Positions 1-8,800 of a DNA stretch of 15,114 bases are shown piece after piece. The notes below the pieces were generated by a model. It ran no database searches and was not told the DNA's origin. It saw only the letters and a program-made list of their open reading frames with translations. The DNA lies in contig JALVEJ010000060.1 of the NCBI GenBank assembly GCA_027031025.1, forward strand, positions 1 through 15,114, written 5' to 3'. The number at the start of each line of letters is the position of its first letter. The first letter of the stretch is position 1. The position numbers and the translations under genes are program-made. The DNA is from Flavobacteriales bacterium. GTDB lineage: Bacteria; Bacteroidota; Bacteroidia; Flavobacteriales; Flavobacteriaceae.

Positions 1-2
1 AA

Positions 3-584
3 GAAATTTTTGAAAGCTATTTGCAACAGCTCAATCCCTTGTTTGAAGGGCGTGATTTTGATGTAACCGAAGAAAATATTCAAGCCCGTATCAGGGGCAA
101 TTTATTGATGGCAATTTCTAATAAATTCGGAAATATTTTGCTCAATACCAGCAACAAAAGCGAAATGTCCGTTGGTTATGGTACGCTTTACGGCGATTTG
201 GCCGGCGGACTCTCCGTGATTGCCGATGTGTATAAAACCGAAGTTTATGAATTGGCGCACTATATCAATCGCGATAAAGAGATTATTCCTATCAATACAA
301 TACAAAAACCGCCTTCGGCAGAATTACGCCCCAATCAAAAGGACAGCGACAGTTTGCCGGATTATGATATCTTAGATCCAATTTTAAAATTGTATATCGA
401 AGGGCGAAAAGGTCCCAAAGAAATTATAGCACAAGGTTATGATAAAGCATTGGTTGAAAAAATCTTGAAAATGGTCAATCGCAATGAATTTAAGCGACAT
501 CAAACCGCACCGGTCTTGCGGGTCAGTCCCAAGGCATTCGGTATGGGTAGGCGTATGCCTATCGTAGCGAAATATTTAGAGTAA
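3..584 (+). CDS. nadE: Glutamine-dependent NAD+ synthase, C-terminal part (5' end outside window)
   Basis: This is the last ~193 residues of NAD+ synthase, which amidates nicotinic acid adenine dinucleotide to NAD+ using ATP, the final cytosolic step of NAD synthesis. The open frame runs in from the left edge with no start codon at its beginning; an internal TTG at 21 is not a believable start. The visible part has the synthetase-domain block NTSNKSEMSVGYGTLYGD followed by GGLSVIADVYKTEVYELA, and the PSAELRPNQKDSDSLPDYD segment typical of the long, glutamine-dependent enzymes of bacteria. In that family an N-terminal nitrilase-like amidase domain supplies ammonia; it would lie upstream and cannot be checked here. 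The C-terminus is intact, ending in a basic HQTAPVLRVSPKAFG-type tail. The gene converges on gdhA and a two-way terminator lies between them. Family assignment is secure; the glutamine-dependent subtype is inferred from the C-terminal sequence. Confidence 0.93.
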   Translation, partial: EIFESYLQQLNPLFEGRDFDVTEENIQARIRGNLLMAISNKFGNILLNTSNKSEMSVGYGTLYGDLAGGLSVIADVYKTEVYELAHYINRDKEIIPINTIQKPPSAELRPNQKDSDSLPDYDILDPILKLYIEGRKGPKEIIAQGYDKALVEKILKMVNRNEFKRHQTAPVLRVSPKAFGMGRRMPIVAKYLE

Positions 585-680
585 TTGATTTATGGCTCGA
601 TGGAAGAGTAAAAATGAAAAACTAAACGAGATTTGTCATCGTTGCGCTCTATCGGAATATTAGTCTGAATAAAATAAAAA

Positions 681-785
681 GTTGTTATTTCGAAAGATCA
701 TAATGATTGAGAAAACGTCTTTCATTATATCTAAAATTGAAAATGAGATTTCTCTCCCGACAAGACTTAGGATAGAAATGACCGG
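681..785. repeat. Decayed palindromic intergenic repeat
   Basis: This ~105-base stretch reads as an imperfect inverted repeat. The left arm has TTATTTCGA, then TGAGAAAAC, then TTTCATTATA. The right arm has ATGAGATTTCTC, then CCCGACA, then ATAGAAATGACC, which is roughly the reverse complement of the left with small gaps. The arrangement (ATTTCGAA...GAGAAAtctCATT) resembles intergenic repeats I recall from flavobacterial genomes, but I cannot search for copies. A related fragment may sit at 15027-15078 and a weaker one at 628-660. A 61-codon open frame at 682-867 crosses the element and the terminator and is not a believable gene. Confidence 0.45.
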
Positions 786-792
786 TTGCATC

Positions 793-824
793 AAAAAAGC
801 CATCCGGAAACGGATAGCTTTTTT
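793..824. terminator. Bidirectional intrinsic terminator between nadE and gdhA
   Basis: The hairpin has stem ATCCG/CGGAT closed by a GAAA loop, extended across one mismatch by GC/GC. It is flanked by six A on the left and six T on the right, so it gives a T-tract after the stem on both strands. It lies ~50 bases past the gdhA stop and ~210 bases past the nadE stop, and can end transcription from both convergent genes. Confidence 0.85.
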
Positions 825-874
825 AAATAATTTGTTACTTGCGTTTACTGAGTTTGTTGAAACATGATTTTCGA

Positions 875-2230
875 CTAAACGACACCTTGCGCTAACATCG
901 CATCGGCAACTTTGACAAAACCGGCAATATTAGCACCTTTTTCATAGTCAACCCAACCATCAGGTTGTTTGCCGTATTTGACGGCATTATCATGAATGTT
1001 TTTCATAATTTCTTTCAATTTAGCATCTACTTCTTCGGCTGTCCAATTGTAACGCATAGAATTTTGACTCATTTCCAAACCGGAAACCGCGACACCACCG
1101 GCATTAGACGCTTTTCCCGGAGAATACAAGATTTTAGCTTCTTTAAAGATTTTAATAGCATCAGGCGTTGATGGCATATTAGCGCCTTCGACTACGGCTA
1201 TCACACCGTTTTTGATTAAGTTTTCGGCATCTTCTTTTTGCAATTCGTTTTGCGTAGCGCAAGGCATCGCAATATCTACTTTTTGTTCCCAAGGTTTTTT
1301 ACCCGGATAGAAAGTTGCTTCGGGGAATTGCTCCGCATAAGGCGCAACCACATCGTTGTTGGTTGCTCTTAAACGTAATAGATAATCGATTTTTTTACCG
1401 GAAATACCTTCGGGGTCATAAACATAACCGTCAGGACCGGAAATTGTGACCACTTTGGCACCCAGTTGGTTGGCTTTGGTAATGGCTCCCCAAGCTACAT
1501 TACCGAATCCGGAAACGGCAATTACTTTATCTTTGATGTCCATGCCTTTATCTTTTAGCATTTGTTCGGCAAAATATACCACTCCGAAACCGGTAGCTTC
1601 CGGTCGAATTAAGGAACCTCCAAAAGATAAACCTTTTCCTGTTAAAACACCTGAAAACTCTCTGGTTAATTTTTTATATTGACCGAATAAATACCCGATT
1701 TCACGACCACCAACCCCTATATCACCGGCGGGCACATCAATATTGGGCCCTATATGTCGGAACAATTCGCTCATAAAAGCTTGTGCAAAACGCATCACTT
1801 CGGCATCAGATTTGCCCTTTGGGTTAAAGTCGGAACCACCTTTGCCGCCACCCATAGGTAAAGTCGTTAAAGCATTTTTGAAAATTTGTTCAAAACCTAA
1901 GAATTTTAAAATACTTTGGTTAACGGTCGGGTGAAAACGCAAACCGCCTTTGTAGGGTCCAATAGCCGAATTAAATTGGATACGATAACCGCGATTGACT
2001 TGAATTTCACCTTTATCATCCACCCAAGGCACTCTAAAAGAAATAGCCCGTTCGGGTTCAATCATTCTTTCCAATAATTTTTTACCTTGATATTTAGGAT
2101 TTTCTTCGATATAAGGAATCACGGCTTCTGCTACTTCTTTTACAGCTTGCAAAAATTCCGGTTCGTTAGGATTGCGCATTTGCGCATATTCCATAAAACG
2201 ATCAATCTTGTCTTGATATTTATTTTTCAT
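875..2230 (-). CDS. gdhA: Glutamate dehydrogenase, small hexameric type
   Basis: Interconverts glutamate and 2-oxoglutarate plus ammonia with NAD(P)H in the cytosol, linking nitrogen assimilation with the TCA cycle. The 451 residues match the ~450-residue hexameric bacterial class. Visible hallmarks are GPYKGGLRFHP (residues 91-101), the active-site segment PMGGGKGGSDFNPKGK with catalytic Lys130, PAGDIGVGGREIGY with Asp170, and the dinucleotide-binding GFGNVAWG at about 241-248. The N-terminal substrate domain is followed by the Rossmann domain and both are intact. The start gives a typical N-terminus (MKNKYQDKIDRFMEYAQMRNPNEPEF) and lies ~37 bases from a -7 box. The gene is monocistronic, divergent from the deaminase operon, and ends at a two-way terminator. 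Most bacterial enzymes of this length use NADP, but coenzyme preference cannot be decided from the motif alone. Confidence 0.96.
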   Translation of the reverse strand: MKNKYQDKIDRFMEYAQMRNPNEPEFLQAVKEVAEAVIPYIEENPKYQGKKLLERMIEPERAISFRVPWVDDKGEIQVNRGYRIQFNSAIGPYKGGLRFHPTVNQSILKFLGFEQIFKNALTTLPMGGGKGGSDFNPKGKSDAEVMRFAQAFMSELFRHIGPNIDVPAGDIGVGGREIGYLFGQYKKLTREFSGVLTGKGLSFGGSLIRPEATGFGVVYFAEQMLKDKGMDIKDKVIAVSGFGNVAWGAITKANQLGAKVVTISGPDGYVYDPEGISGKKIDYLLRLRATNNDVVAPYAEQFPEATFYPGKKPWEQKVDIAMPCATQNELQKEDAENLIKNGVIAVVEGANMPSTPDAIKIFKEAKILYSPGKASNAGGVAVSGLEMSQNSMRYNWTAEEVDAKLKEIMKNIHDNAVKYGKQPDGWVDYEKGANIAGFVKVADAMLAQGVV

Positions 2231-2267
2231 TAGAATTTGAATTTTGATTAAATGATTTTTAATGCCT

Positions 2268-2275
2268 CAAAAATA
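2268..2275 (-). promoter_or_regulatory. Candidate -7 promoter box of gdhA
   Basis: Read on the minus strand the bases are TATTTTTG, a full match to the Bacteroidota TAnnTTTG element. It sits 37 bases before the gdhA start, which would give a leader of about 30 bases. I see no good -33 TTG at the usual distance, so this rests on the -7 box and position. Confidence 0.5.
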
Positions 2276-2355
2276 TACTTTTTTGTTAAAAAATAAGCTG
2301 AAATAGACAAAAATTTTGAGATTTTTTTATTAACAATCCTTGAAAATCAGGTTAA

Positions 2356-2371
2356 TATGACATTTGTCATA
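2356..2371. promoter_or_regulatory. 16-bp palindrome, candidate operator
   Basis: TATGACATTTGTCATA is a perfect inverted repeat with 7-base arms around TT, the form expected for a dimeric helix-turn-helix regulator. It lies midway between the divergent gdhA and deaminase promoters, about 80 to 120 bases upstream of each -7 box. No T-tract follows on either strand, so it is not a terminator. The binding protein is unknown. Confidence 0.45.
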
Positions 2372-2406
2372 AAATCTTACTCATTTCAAGACCATCCAAT
2401 TCATCT

Positions 2407-2433
2407 ATTTTGTAACCAATATTTTGTAACCAA
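2407..2433. repeat. 13-bp tandem direct repeat
   Basis: ATTTTGTAACCAA occurs twice, at 2407-2419 and 2421-2433, with a period of 14 bases. It lies ~55 to 80 bases upstream of the deaminase -7 box. It may be a tandem regulator site or simply a small duplication. Confidence 0.6.
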
Positions 2434-2488
2434 ATGCTTAAGTCTTTGATAATTGCCAAAATAGCTTTAAAGCAATGGAAAAAAATCG

Positions 2489-2496
2489 TAATTTTG
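2489..2496 (+). promoter_or_regulatory. Candidate -7 promoter box of the deaminase-protease-LuxE operon
   Basis: TAATTTTG fully matches TAnnTTTG and ends 24 bases before the ATG at 2521. No clear -33 TTG is seen at the usual spacing. The box lies inside the extra N-terminal codons that a start at 2434 would require, which argues for the downstream start. Confidence 0.5.
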
Positions 2497-2520
2497 TATT
2501 TTAAAAAGATTCTAAATAAA

Positions 2521-2955
2521 ATGTCCGGAGAAAAGCCCTCGAAACATGATATTGCCTATATGAAAATGGCTCACGAATGGGCAAAATTGTCTTATTGTAA
2601 GCGCAAAAAAGTTGGCGCACTGATTGTAAAAGACCGTCGTATTATTTCCGATGGCTATAACGGCACACCAAGTGGTTTTGAAAATGTTTGTGAAGATGAA
2701 CAAGGTTTGACCAAATGGCATGTGCTCCACGCTGAAGCCAATGCCATTTCCAAAGTAGCGGCTTCAACTCAAAACAGTGAAGGCGCCAGTTTATATGTCA
2801 CCTTGTCGCCTTGTAAAGAATGTAGCAAATTGATTTATCAAGCCGGCATCAAAAAAGTATTTTATACAGAGTCTTATAATGATACTACAGGCTTGGAATT
2901 TTTAAAAAAAGCTGGGGTAAAAGTGATTCAAATAAATTATGAAGATGAGCAATAA
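2521..2955 (+). CDS. dCMP/cytidine deaminase family zinc enzyme (ComEB-like)
   Basis: A 144-residue zinc-dependent deaminase of the deoxycytidylate deaminase family, which converts dCMP to dUMP for thymidylate synthesis. The zinc site is complete: His70 and Glu72 in HAEANAIS, and Cys98 and Cys101 in PCKEC, with Glu72 as the expected proton shuttle. The substrate-pocket stretch DGYNGTPSGFENVCED (residues 44-59) is typical of dCMP deaminases. An in-frame ATG at 2434 would add 29 residues (LKSLIIAKIALKQWKK...) with no family counterpart and would read through the candidate promoter; I therefore chose 2521, where MSGEKPSKHDIAYMKMA begins the usual fold. The last 17 bases overlap the protease gene, implying coupled translation. 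The substrate (dCMP rather than another cytidine compound) is inferred from family resemblance. Confidence 0.9.
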   Translation: MSGEKPSKHDIAYMKMAHEWAKLSYCKRKKVGALIVKDRRIISDGYNGTPSGFENVCEDEQGLTKWHVLHAEANAISKVAASTQNSEGASLYVTLSPCKECSKLIYQAGIKKVFYTESYNDTTGLEFLKKAGVKVIQINYEDEQ

Positions 2956-4552
2956 ACAAAAAGCGGTTTATATATTATTTATAGGTATTGCCGTCGTATT
3001 GGGAATGAGTATCGGTCAAATTTTAAATTTTGATCACCAAGCAGAAATCGGTTTAAGCGGAAGTAAAAAAGACAAAATCAATAATTTATTGCGCTATATC
3101 AAAGAAGAGTATGTCGATACGGTTCAAAGTGACAGTATTGTAGATGTGGTTATTCAAGATATTTTAAAAAATTTAGATCCGCATTCCGTCTATATCCCTA
3201 AAAATGAAGTGGCAAGAGCCGAGGAAGAACTCGAAGGCAGTTTTACGGGCATAGGCGTCTTGTTTCAACAATATCGCGATACATTTACAGTTATCAGACC
3301 TTTGGAAAACAGTCCGGCGCAAAAAGCGGGTTTAAAAGCTATGGACCGCATTTTGTTGGTTGATAAGGATACCGTTTATGGCAAGCATGTTGACATCAAT
3401 CAAATTTCAAAAAAAATAAAAGGACATGCAGGCACCCCTGTTACATTAACAGTCTATCGCAAGTCGTTGGATAGTATTTTTAAATTGAAAATTGTTCGCA
3501 ATACGATTCCGTTAGTCAGTGTGCCGGCGCATTTTATGCTCAATGATACATTAGGTTTTATCAAAATCAGCACTTTTGCCGAGAATACTTATGATGAATT
3601 TCATAAAGCCGTTAAAACATTGAAAGCCAAAGGAATGACAGCTTTAATTTTAGATTTGCGTGACAATACCGGCGGTTTGCTCAAACAAGCCGATTTAATA
3701 GCCGACGAATTTTTACCAAACGGCAAATTGATTTTCTTTACCAAAGACCAAAGAGGGCATGTCAAAAAAGTTATGGCAACGGCACGTGGCGATTTTGAAA
3801 ACGGACAAGTTTATGTGTTAATCAATGAAAATTCCGCTTCTGCCAGTGAAATTGTAACCGGGGCTTTGCAAGACCATGATAAAGCAACAGTTGTAGGCAG
3901 ACGGTCTTACGGTAAAGGTTTGGTGCAACGGGAAATTACTTTAAATGATGGCTCCAAAGTCCGGTTGACAACTGCCCGGTATTATACGCCTACGGGACGT
4001 TCCATTCAACGACCTTACAAAAAAGGACACAAGCAAGAATATGAACAAGATTTTAAAAACCGCCGGTATAACGGCGAATTGTATTACAAAGACAGCATTC
4101 CAATAGTAGATTCTTTAAAATATACAACGCCCAAAGGCAAAGTGGTTTATGGAGGCGGTGGTATCATACCCGATATTTTTGTGCCGCTCAAGTATGATGA
4201 TTATATTTTGAAATATGCTTATTTGAACCGTTATCTATCGGATTTTATCACTGATTATTTAGACCGGCATTTAGATAGTTTGCAACATTATACGCCTGAA
4301 GCATTTATATCCGATAAGCAAATAGAAGAGGATTTATACCAAAGCTTTAAAACCAAACATACTCGGAACCTGCAAGCCAAACACAGATTAAATACTAAAA
4401 CTAAAAAGAGTAAATCTCATTTGAAGCGTTTAATGAAAGCACTTTTGGCAAGAGATCTATACGGCAGCAATGTGTATTATCAAATTTTGATGCAAGACGA
4501 CCCGATGTTGCAAAAAATAATCAGCCTAAAAGACACGGTCGATGTTAAATAA
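2939..4552 (+). CDS. S41 family C-terminal processing serine protease with PDZ domain
   Basis: A membrane-anchored tail-specific (Ctp/Prc-like) protease of the periplasmic side, 537 residues. Residues 9-30 form one N-terminal membrane or signal-anchor segment. A helical region with DPHSVYIP (80-87) follows, then a PDZ domain at about 97-185 containing GSFTGIGVLF and SPAQKAGLKAMDRILLVD. The peptidase core includes DLRDNTGGLL (239-248) and the catalytic pair Ser301, in SASASEI, and Lys326, in SYGKG. Their 25-residue spacing equals that of the Ser-Lys dyad in characterised Ctp enzymes, so the protein should be active. The C-terminal ~150 residues include a Lys-rich stretch near 440-480. ATGs at 2939 and 2945 are both possible starts. 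The gene overlaps the deaminase by 17 bases and the LuxE homolog by 11. Which envelope proteins it trims cannot be read from the sequence. Confidence 0.94.
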   Translation: MKMSNKQKAVYILFIGIAVVLGMSIGQILNFDHQAEIGLSGSKKDKINNLLRYIKEEYVDTVQSDSIVDVVIQDILKNLDPHSVYIPKNEVARAEEELEGSFTGIGVLFQQYRDTFTVIRPLENSPAQKAGLKAMDRILLVDKDTVYGKHVDINQISKKIKGHAGTPVTLTVYRKSLDSIFKLKIVRNTIPLVSVPAHFMLNDTLGFIKISTFAENTYDEFHKAVKTLKAKGMTALILDLRDNTGGLLKQADLIADEFLPNGKLIFFTKDQRGHVKKVMATARGDFENGQVYVLINENSASASEIVTGALQDHDKATVVGRRSYGKGLVQREITLNDGSKVRLTTARYYTPTGRSIQRPYKKGHKQEYEQDFKNRRYNGELYYKDSIPIVDSLKYTTPKGKVVYGGGGIIPDIFVPLKYDDYILKYAYLNRYLSDFITDYLDRHLDSLQHYTPEAFISDKQIEEDLYQSFKTKHTRNLQAKHRLNTKTKKSKSHLKRLMKALLARDLYGSNVYYQILMQDDPMLQKIISLKDTVDVK

Positions 4553-5519
4553 ATTTCCTGTTTTTGATATACAAAATGATGCGGATTTTGAAAAAACCGC
4601 CTTGGAGATATTCCGCTATCAAGCCCGTAACAATCCGGTTTACAAAACATTTCTAAAACATTTGCATACAGACATTGACCAAATTGACCGGTTGCACGAC
4701 ATTCCTTTTTTACCTATCGAATTTTTTAAAACCTATCAAGTGGTCAGTAGTTCGCCGCCTTTTGAAACGGTTTTTATGAGTAGTGGCACCACCGGAATGA
4801 AACGCAGTCAACATTATGTCAAAGATTTAAAACTTTATCAAGAGAGTTTTACGCGCGGGTTTCAATATTTTTATGGTGATATTACCAAATACACCATTTT
4901 GGCATTGCTACCGTCATATGTCGCACAAGGGCATTCGTCATTGGTTTATATGGTGGACCGGTTGGTAAAACTTTCCGGAAAACAGGAAAGTGGGTTTTAT
5001 TTAAACGACGAAAATTTACCAAAGCTTATCAATCGTTTAGATGCCCAAGCAGAACAGGTTTTGCTAATTGGGGTGTCATATGCTTTATTGGATTTGATTC
5101 AAAAGCATCAATTTCACTTAAAACATACCATTGTAATGGAAACCGGCGGTATGAAAGGGCGGCGTAAGGAAATGCTCCGCGAAGAACTACACACACATCT
5201 AAAAGCAGGGTTCGGGGTAGATGTTATTCATTCCGAATACGGTATGACCGAGTTGTTAAGCCAATCTTATTCAAAAGGAAATGGGGTATTTGCCCCCCCG
5301 CCTTGGCAAAAAATTTTGATTAGAGATACCGAAGATCCTTTAACTTACTTGCCGGAAGGTAAAACCGGTGGTATCAACATTATTGACTTGGCAAATATAC
5401 ACTCTTGTGCTTTTATAGCTACCCAAGATTTAGGCAAACAACTTAATAACAACCAATTTGAAATACTCGGGCGCTTTGATCACTCGGATATTCGGGGTTG
5501 TAATTTATTAGTGATATAA
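4542..5519 (+). CDS. LuxE-type acyl-protein synthetase/acyltransferase
   Basis: A 325-residue protein of the LuxE/acyl-protein synthetase family, related to adenylate-forming enzymes, which activate fatty acids with ATP and pass the acyl group to a protein cysteine. It shows the family blocks FRYQARNNPVYKTFL near residue 27, DIPFLPIEFFKT near 54-65, the nucleotide-loop-like SSGTTGMKRSQH near 81-92, METGGMKGRR, HSEYGMTELLSQ and DLANIHSCAFIATQDLG. Cys320, five residues from the C-terminus in RGCNL, matches the position of the near-C-terminal acylated cysteine known in luminous-bacterium LuxE. No luxC, luxD or luciferase genes are here, so a bioluminescence role is not supported; homologs without lux genes occur in other Bacteroidota but I know no firm function. 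The start overlaps the protease stop by 11 bases, indicating co-translation. No obvious terminator follows. Confidence 0.85.
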   Translation: MLNKFPVFDIQNDADFEKTALEIFRYQARNNPVYKTFLKHLHTDIDQIDRLHDIPFLPIEFFKTYQVVSSSPPFETVFMSSGTTGMKRSQHYVKDLKLYQESFTRGFQYFYGDITKYTILALLPSYVAQGHSSLVYMVDRLVKLSGKQESGFYLNDENLPKLINRLDAQAEQVLLIGVSYALLDLIQKHQFHLKHTIVMETGGMKGRRKEMLREELHTHLKAGFGVDVIHSEYGMTELLSQSYSKGNGVFAPPPWQKILIRDTEDPLTYLPEGKTGGINIIDLANIHSCAFIATQDLGKQLNNNQFEILGRFDHSDIRGCNLLVI

Positions 5520-5803
5520 GAATTAGCCTTTTAAAACCTTAATGACTTACAATTCTTAATGTTTTAATGTTGAAAAAATGTCTAAATCAATAAAGCTATT
5601 ATGTTGAGCTGTTTTAGATTTTGAATTGGTATCAAATCTGTTTTTACAACAATTATAAGTTTTCAATAATTAAACTATGCGTAAATGCAATTATATCATT
5701 GTCAAAAAAATCATAAAATATTGAAAAATAATTAAAAAATACAGGATTATCAATAAAGTTTTTAATAAGTGCATAAAAATTATGTTTATTAACTTTTTAT
5801 TAG
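5520..5803. other. AT-rich intergenic stretch upstream of the SusC gene
   Basis: I find no gene, RNA or good hairpin in this interval. The sequence is very AT-rich, with a CTTAATG word repeated at about 5538 and 5554. Its right part leads into the promoter of the SusC/SusD pair. Any upstream regulator site for those genes would be expected here, but I cannot point to one. Confidence 0.5.
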
Positions 5804-5811
5804 CATATTTG
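5804..5811 (+). promoter_or_regulatory. Candidate -7 promoter box of the susC/susD operon
   Basis: CATATTTG differs from TAnnTTTG by one base (C for the first T) and ends 30 bases before the chosen ATG at 5842. No good -33 element is visible. It overlaps the additional codons that a start at 5782 would need. Confidence 0.35.
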
Positions 5812-5841
5812 CATTTGACAAACATGAAAATCTATACAATA

Positions 5842-8800
5842 ATGAGAAAAAAGTACAATTTGTTTTTAACGTTTTTACTAACGTTGGCAGTGCAAATCAG
5901 TTTTGCACAAACTAAAACCATCACCGGTGTGGTTAAAGAAGCCGGAACCGGTGATCCGCTTCCCGGTGTTAACGTCACGGTAAAAGGCAGTAATATTGGT
6001 GCCTCTACCGATTTTGATGGTAAATATACCATTAAAGCCAAGCCGGGTGACATTTTGGTTTTTAGCTTTTTAGGTTACAAAACCGTATCTAAAAAAGTAG
6101 GAGACAATAACGTAATTAATGTCAATCTGCAGGAAGAAAAAGAAATGTTGAAGGCGGTAACTATCAACGCATTGGGAGTTGAGGTAAAAAAAGCGAGTCA
6201 AAAAGCTATTGCCATTTCCAATGTCAAAGCCAAAACATTGTTATCTTCCGGTGAAAGTGATCCGGTTGCCGCTTTATCCGGTAAAGTATCCGGGGTTAAT
6301 ATTAATTTGGCATCCGGTGATCCGGGCGCCTCTACCAATATTACCATTCGCGGTCCCAAATCTATTTTGCTAAGTAACAAACCTTTGTTTGTGGTTGATG
6401 GTATTCCTGTAGTTGATGATATCTATGGTAGTGGTGTTGCCGGTGTGGAACGCCCCTCAAAAATTGCCGATATTGATCCGAATAACATTGAAAGCATCAA
6501 AATCTTAAAAGGGGGTTCAGCTGCCGCCATTTGGGGCTCAAAAGGTGCCAATGGTGTGGTTTTAATCACGACTAAAAGAGGTAAAAAAGCTAAAAAAGGG
6601 CAAATCAATATTACAATTAGAAGTTCTTTTAGTATGGACCAAACTTTAACAAAATTTCCTTTACAAGAAACTTTTGGGCAAGGTAAAAACGGAAGACATC
6701 CCTCGGCTGTATATCCTGCTTTTCCTAATTATTATAAAGAATCAGGGTCATGGGGTGATAAAATTGCAAACAGAAGTGGTGGATCTGATGTTTATTGGTT
6801 TCCAGACGATATATATTTTATAGATCAAGATGGTAATAAATGGGGATTGATTCAAGAAAAAAACTCGAAAGAAACATTTAACAAAAAAAATTATGATGCA
6901 GTTATAGGCATTGGTAAAACACTAAGAAATGCTGTGCAATTATCAACAGCAACTGATAAAGCCCGTTATTATCTTGGATTTAACCATTTAGATCAAACCG
7001 GTATTTTTGCCCGAAGTTTCTATAAAAAAATCGGGGTGAATTTTAATACTGTAATAAAACCAACTAAAAAACTCAACATTAAAACCAATTTTCAATATAC
7101 AAACACCAAACAAAATGCCATTCAAAAAGGTTCCAACTTATCGGGTTTGTTATTAGGGCTTTATAGAACACCGGCAGATTTTGATAATTCGGGTTATGTA
7201 GGCGAAAGACATGAGTTTGGAGTTGTGCATCCGTATAGTCATAGAAGTTATAGAAAACCGGTTGGAACGGAATACAAAGGACAAGGTGAAAAAAGTGCTG
7301 GTTACAGTAATCCCTTATTTACTGTTAATGAACAAAAAAACCCTTATTATTCTAATCATATCATTGCTGGAACCAATTTTAGTCATCAAACTTTTGAATG
7401 GTTAAAACTCATTGCAAAAGTTGGGATTGACTATGCCAATGAGAGTGCTGATACGTATTTTCCGGTTAATAGTGCTGAAGCCGTCAGTGGTAGATATTCA
7501 ACCTATTTATATACCTACATGCAGTTAAATGGTGATTTAATTGCACAAGTTAATAAAGAAATAAACAAAGATATCAACATGGATATGTTGTTAGGGGTTA
7601 ACTGGTTTCACAGAGAATCCGATTACACTTCTGCATCATACTATGACTTTATTTTACCAACAGCAACTCCAAATTCAAATAATGCTATTAGTGAAAAGAA
7701 AAATCCCGGATTGGGTAGTAGTGTAAAAAGAAAGAATTCAGTTTATGGTTCTGCCACTTTTTCGTATAAAGATTTATTATATACAACTTTAACCGGAAGA
7801 GCGGAAAGGTCATCCGGATATTATGGGTTAATTAGTTACCCATCAGCTTCTTTGGCTTTTGATGTGCATAATTTGGAATATTTTAAAAAACAAGATAGTG
7901 ATTTATTAAATCAACTAACTTTACGAGCAAGTTGGTCAAAAGTAGGTAACGAGCCTGGTTCATATCTTCTTGATACTTATTATTGGGGGGCTTCTTATTT
8001 TGATAGTTTTGGCCCTTATTGGTCTGCCGGTGATTATAATGGTGCCTTTTGGAGAGCCTATTTAAAAGGTAATCAAGATTTAAAACCTGAAATCACTACT
8101 GAATGGGAAGTGGGAGCAGATATTAAAATGTTTAACAATAGATTTACTTTGAATTTATCTTATTACGACAGTAAATCTGATGATTTATTACTTTATGAAA
8201 AAGTGCCGGCAGCTACCGGATTTTTATATCGATGGAACAATGTAGCGGCTATGTCCAATAAAGGTTATGAAATTGAAGCAAGATATAGAATTATAAGTAA
8301 ACCAAACATCAACTGGAGTATTGGAGGTACTTTTACACGAAATAAAAATGTTGTCACCAAACTAGAAGGAAGTGATTATATTTACTTGGATGGATTTATA
8401 TCTACATCATCAGGCGTAGCCGAAGGTTATGGTTATGGGGTATTACGCACAACTGATTTTAGTAGAGATAGTAATGGTAATTTAGTTTTAGATAGCAACG
8501 GCTTCCCTAGTAGCCCAACCCCTCAAGAAGTAGATAATACTTTTGTTAATTCCAATCCGGACTTTAAAGCCAGTTTATATACAGATTTTAATTACAAAAA
8601 CTTTAAGTTTAGAATATTGACAGACGGTTCTTTTGGAGGACAATCTTGGTATGGAACCTATGGCGCTTTGACTTATTTTGGTAGAACATTGGAAACTGCT
8701 AATGAAGTAACAGTTAGTCCCGCGGAAGCTTCACAAATTGTTAACTATGATGGAACTCCTATTCAATCTATAAACGGTGCAGTTCAAAATTCCGATGGTT

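Noticed and set aside
592..663. 23-codon ATG frame just after nadE
   Set aside because: Too short, with no promoter or ribosome site; the bases partly resemble the intergenic repeat seen elsewhere in the window.
682..867. 61-codon open frame on the plus strand between nadE and gdhA
   Set aside because: It crosses the decayed palindromic repeat and the bidirectional terminator, starts inside the repeat, and has no recognisable protein features.
2360..2380. Possible Pho box (TGTCATAAAA)
   Set aside because: Only one half-site resembles the Pho consensus and no second direct repeat follows at the required spacing; the perfect inverted symmetry is the better reading.
2434..2520. Upstream in-frame start for the deaminase
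   Set aside because: It adds 29 residues with no family counterpart and would place the best promoter box inside the coding region; 2521 fits better.
5782..5841. Upstream in-frame starts (5782, 5824) for the SusC gene
   Set aside because: They would precede the natural signal peptide beginning at 5842 and read through the candidate promoter.
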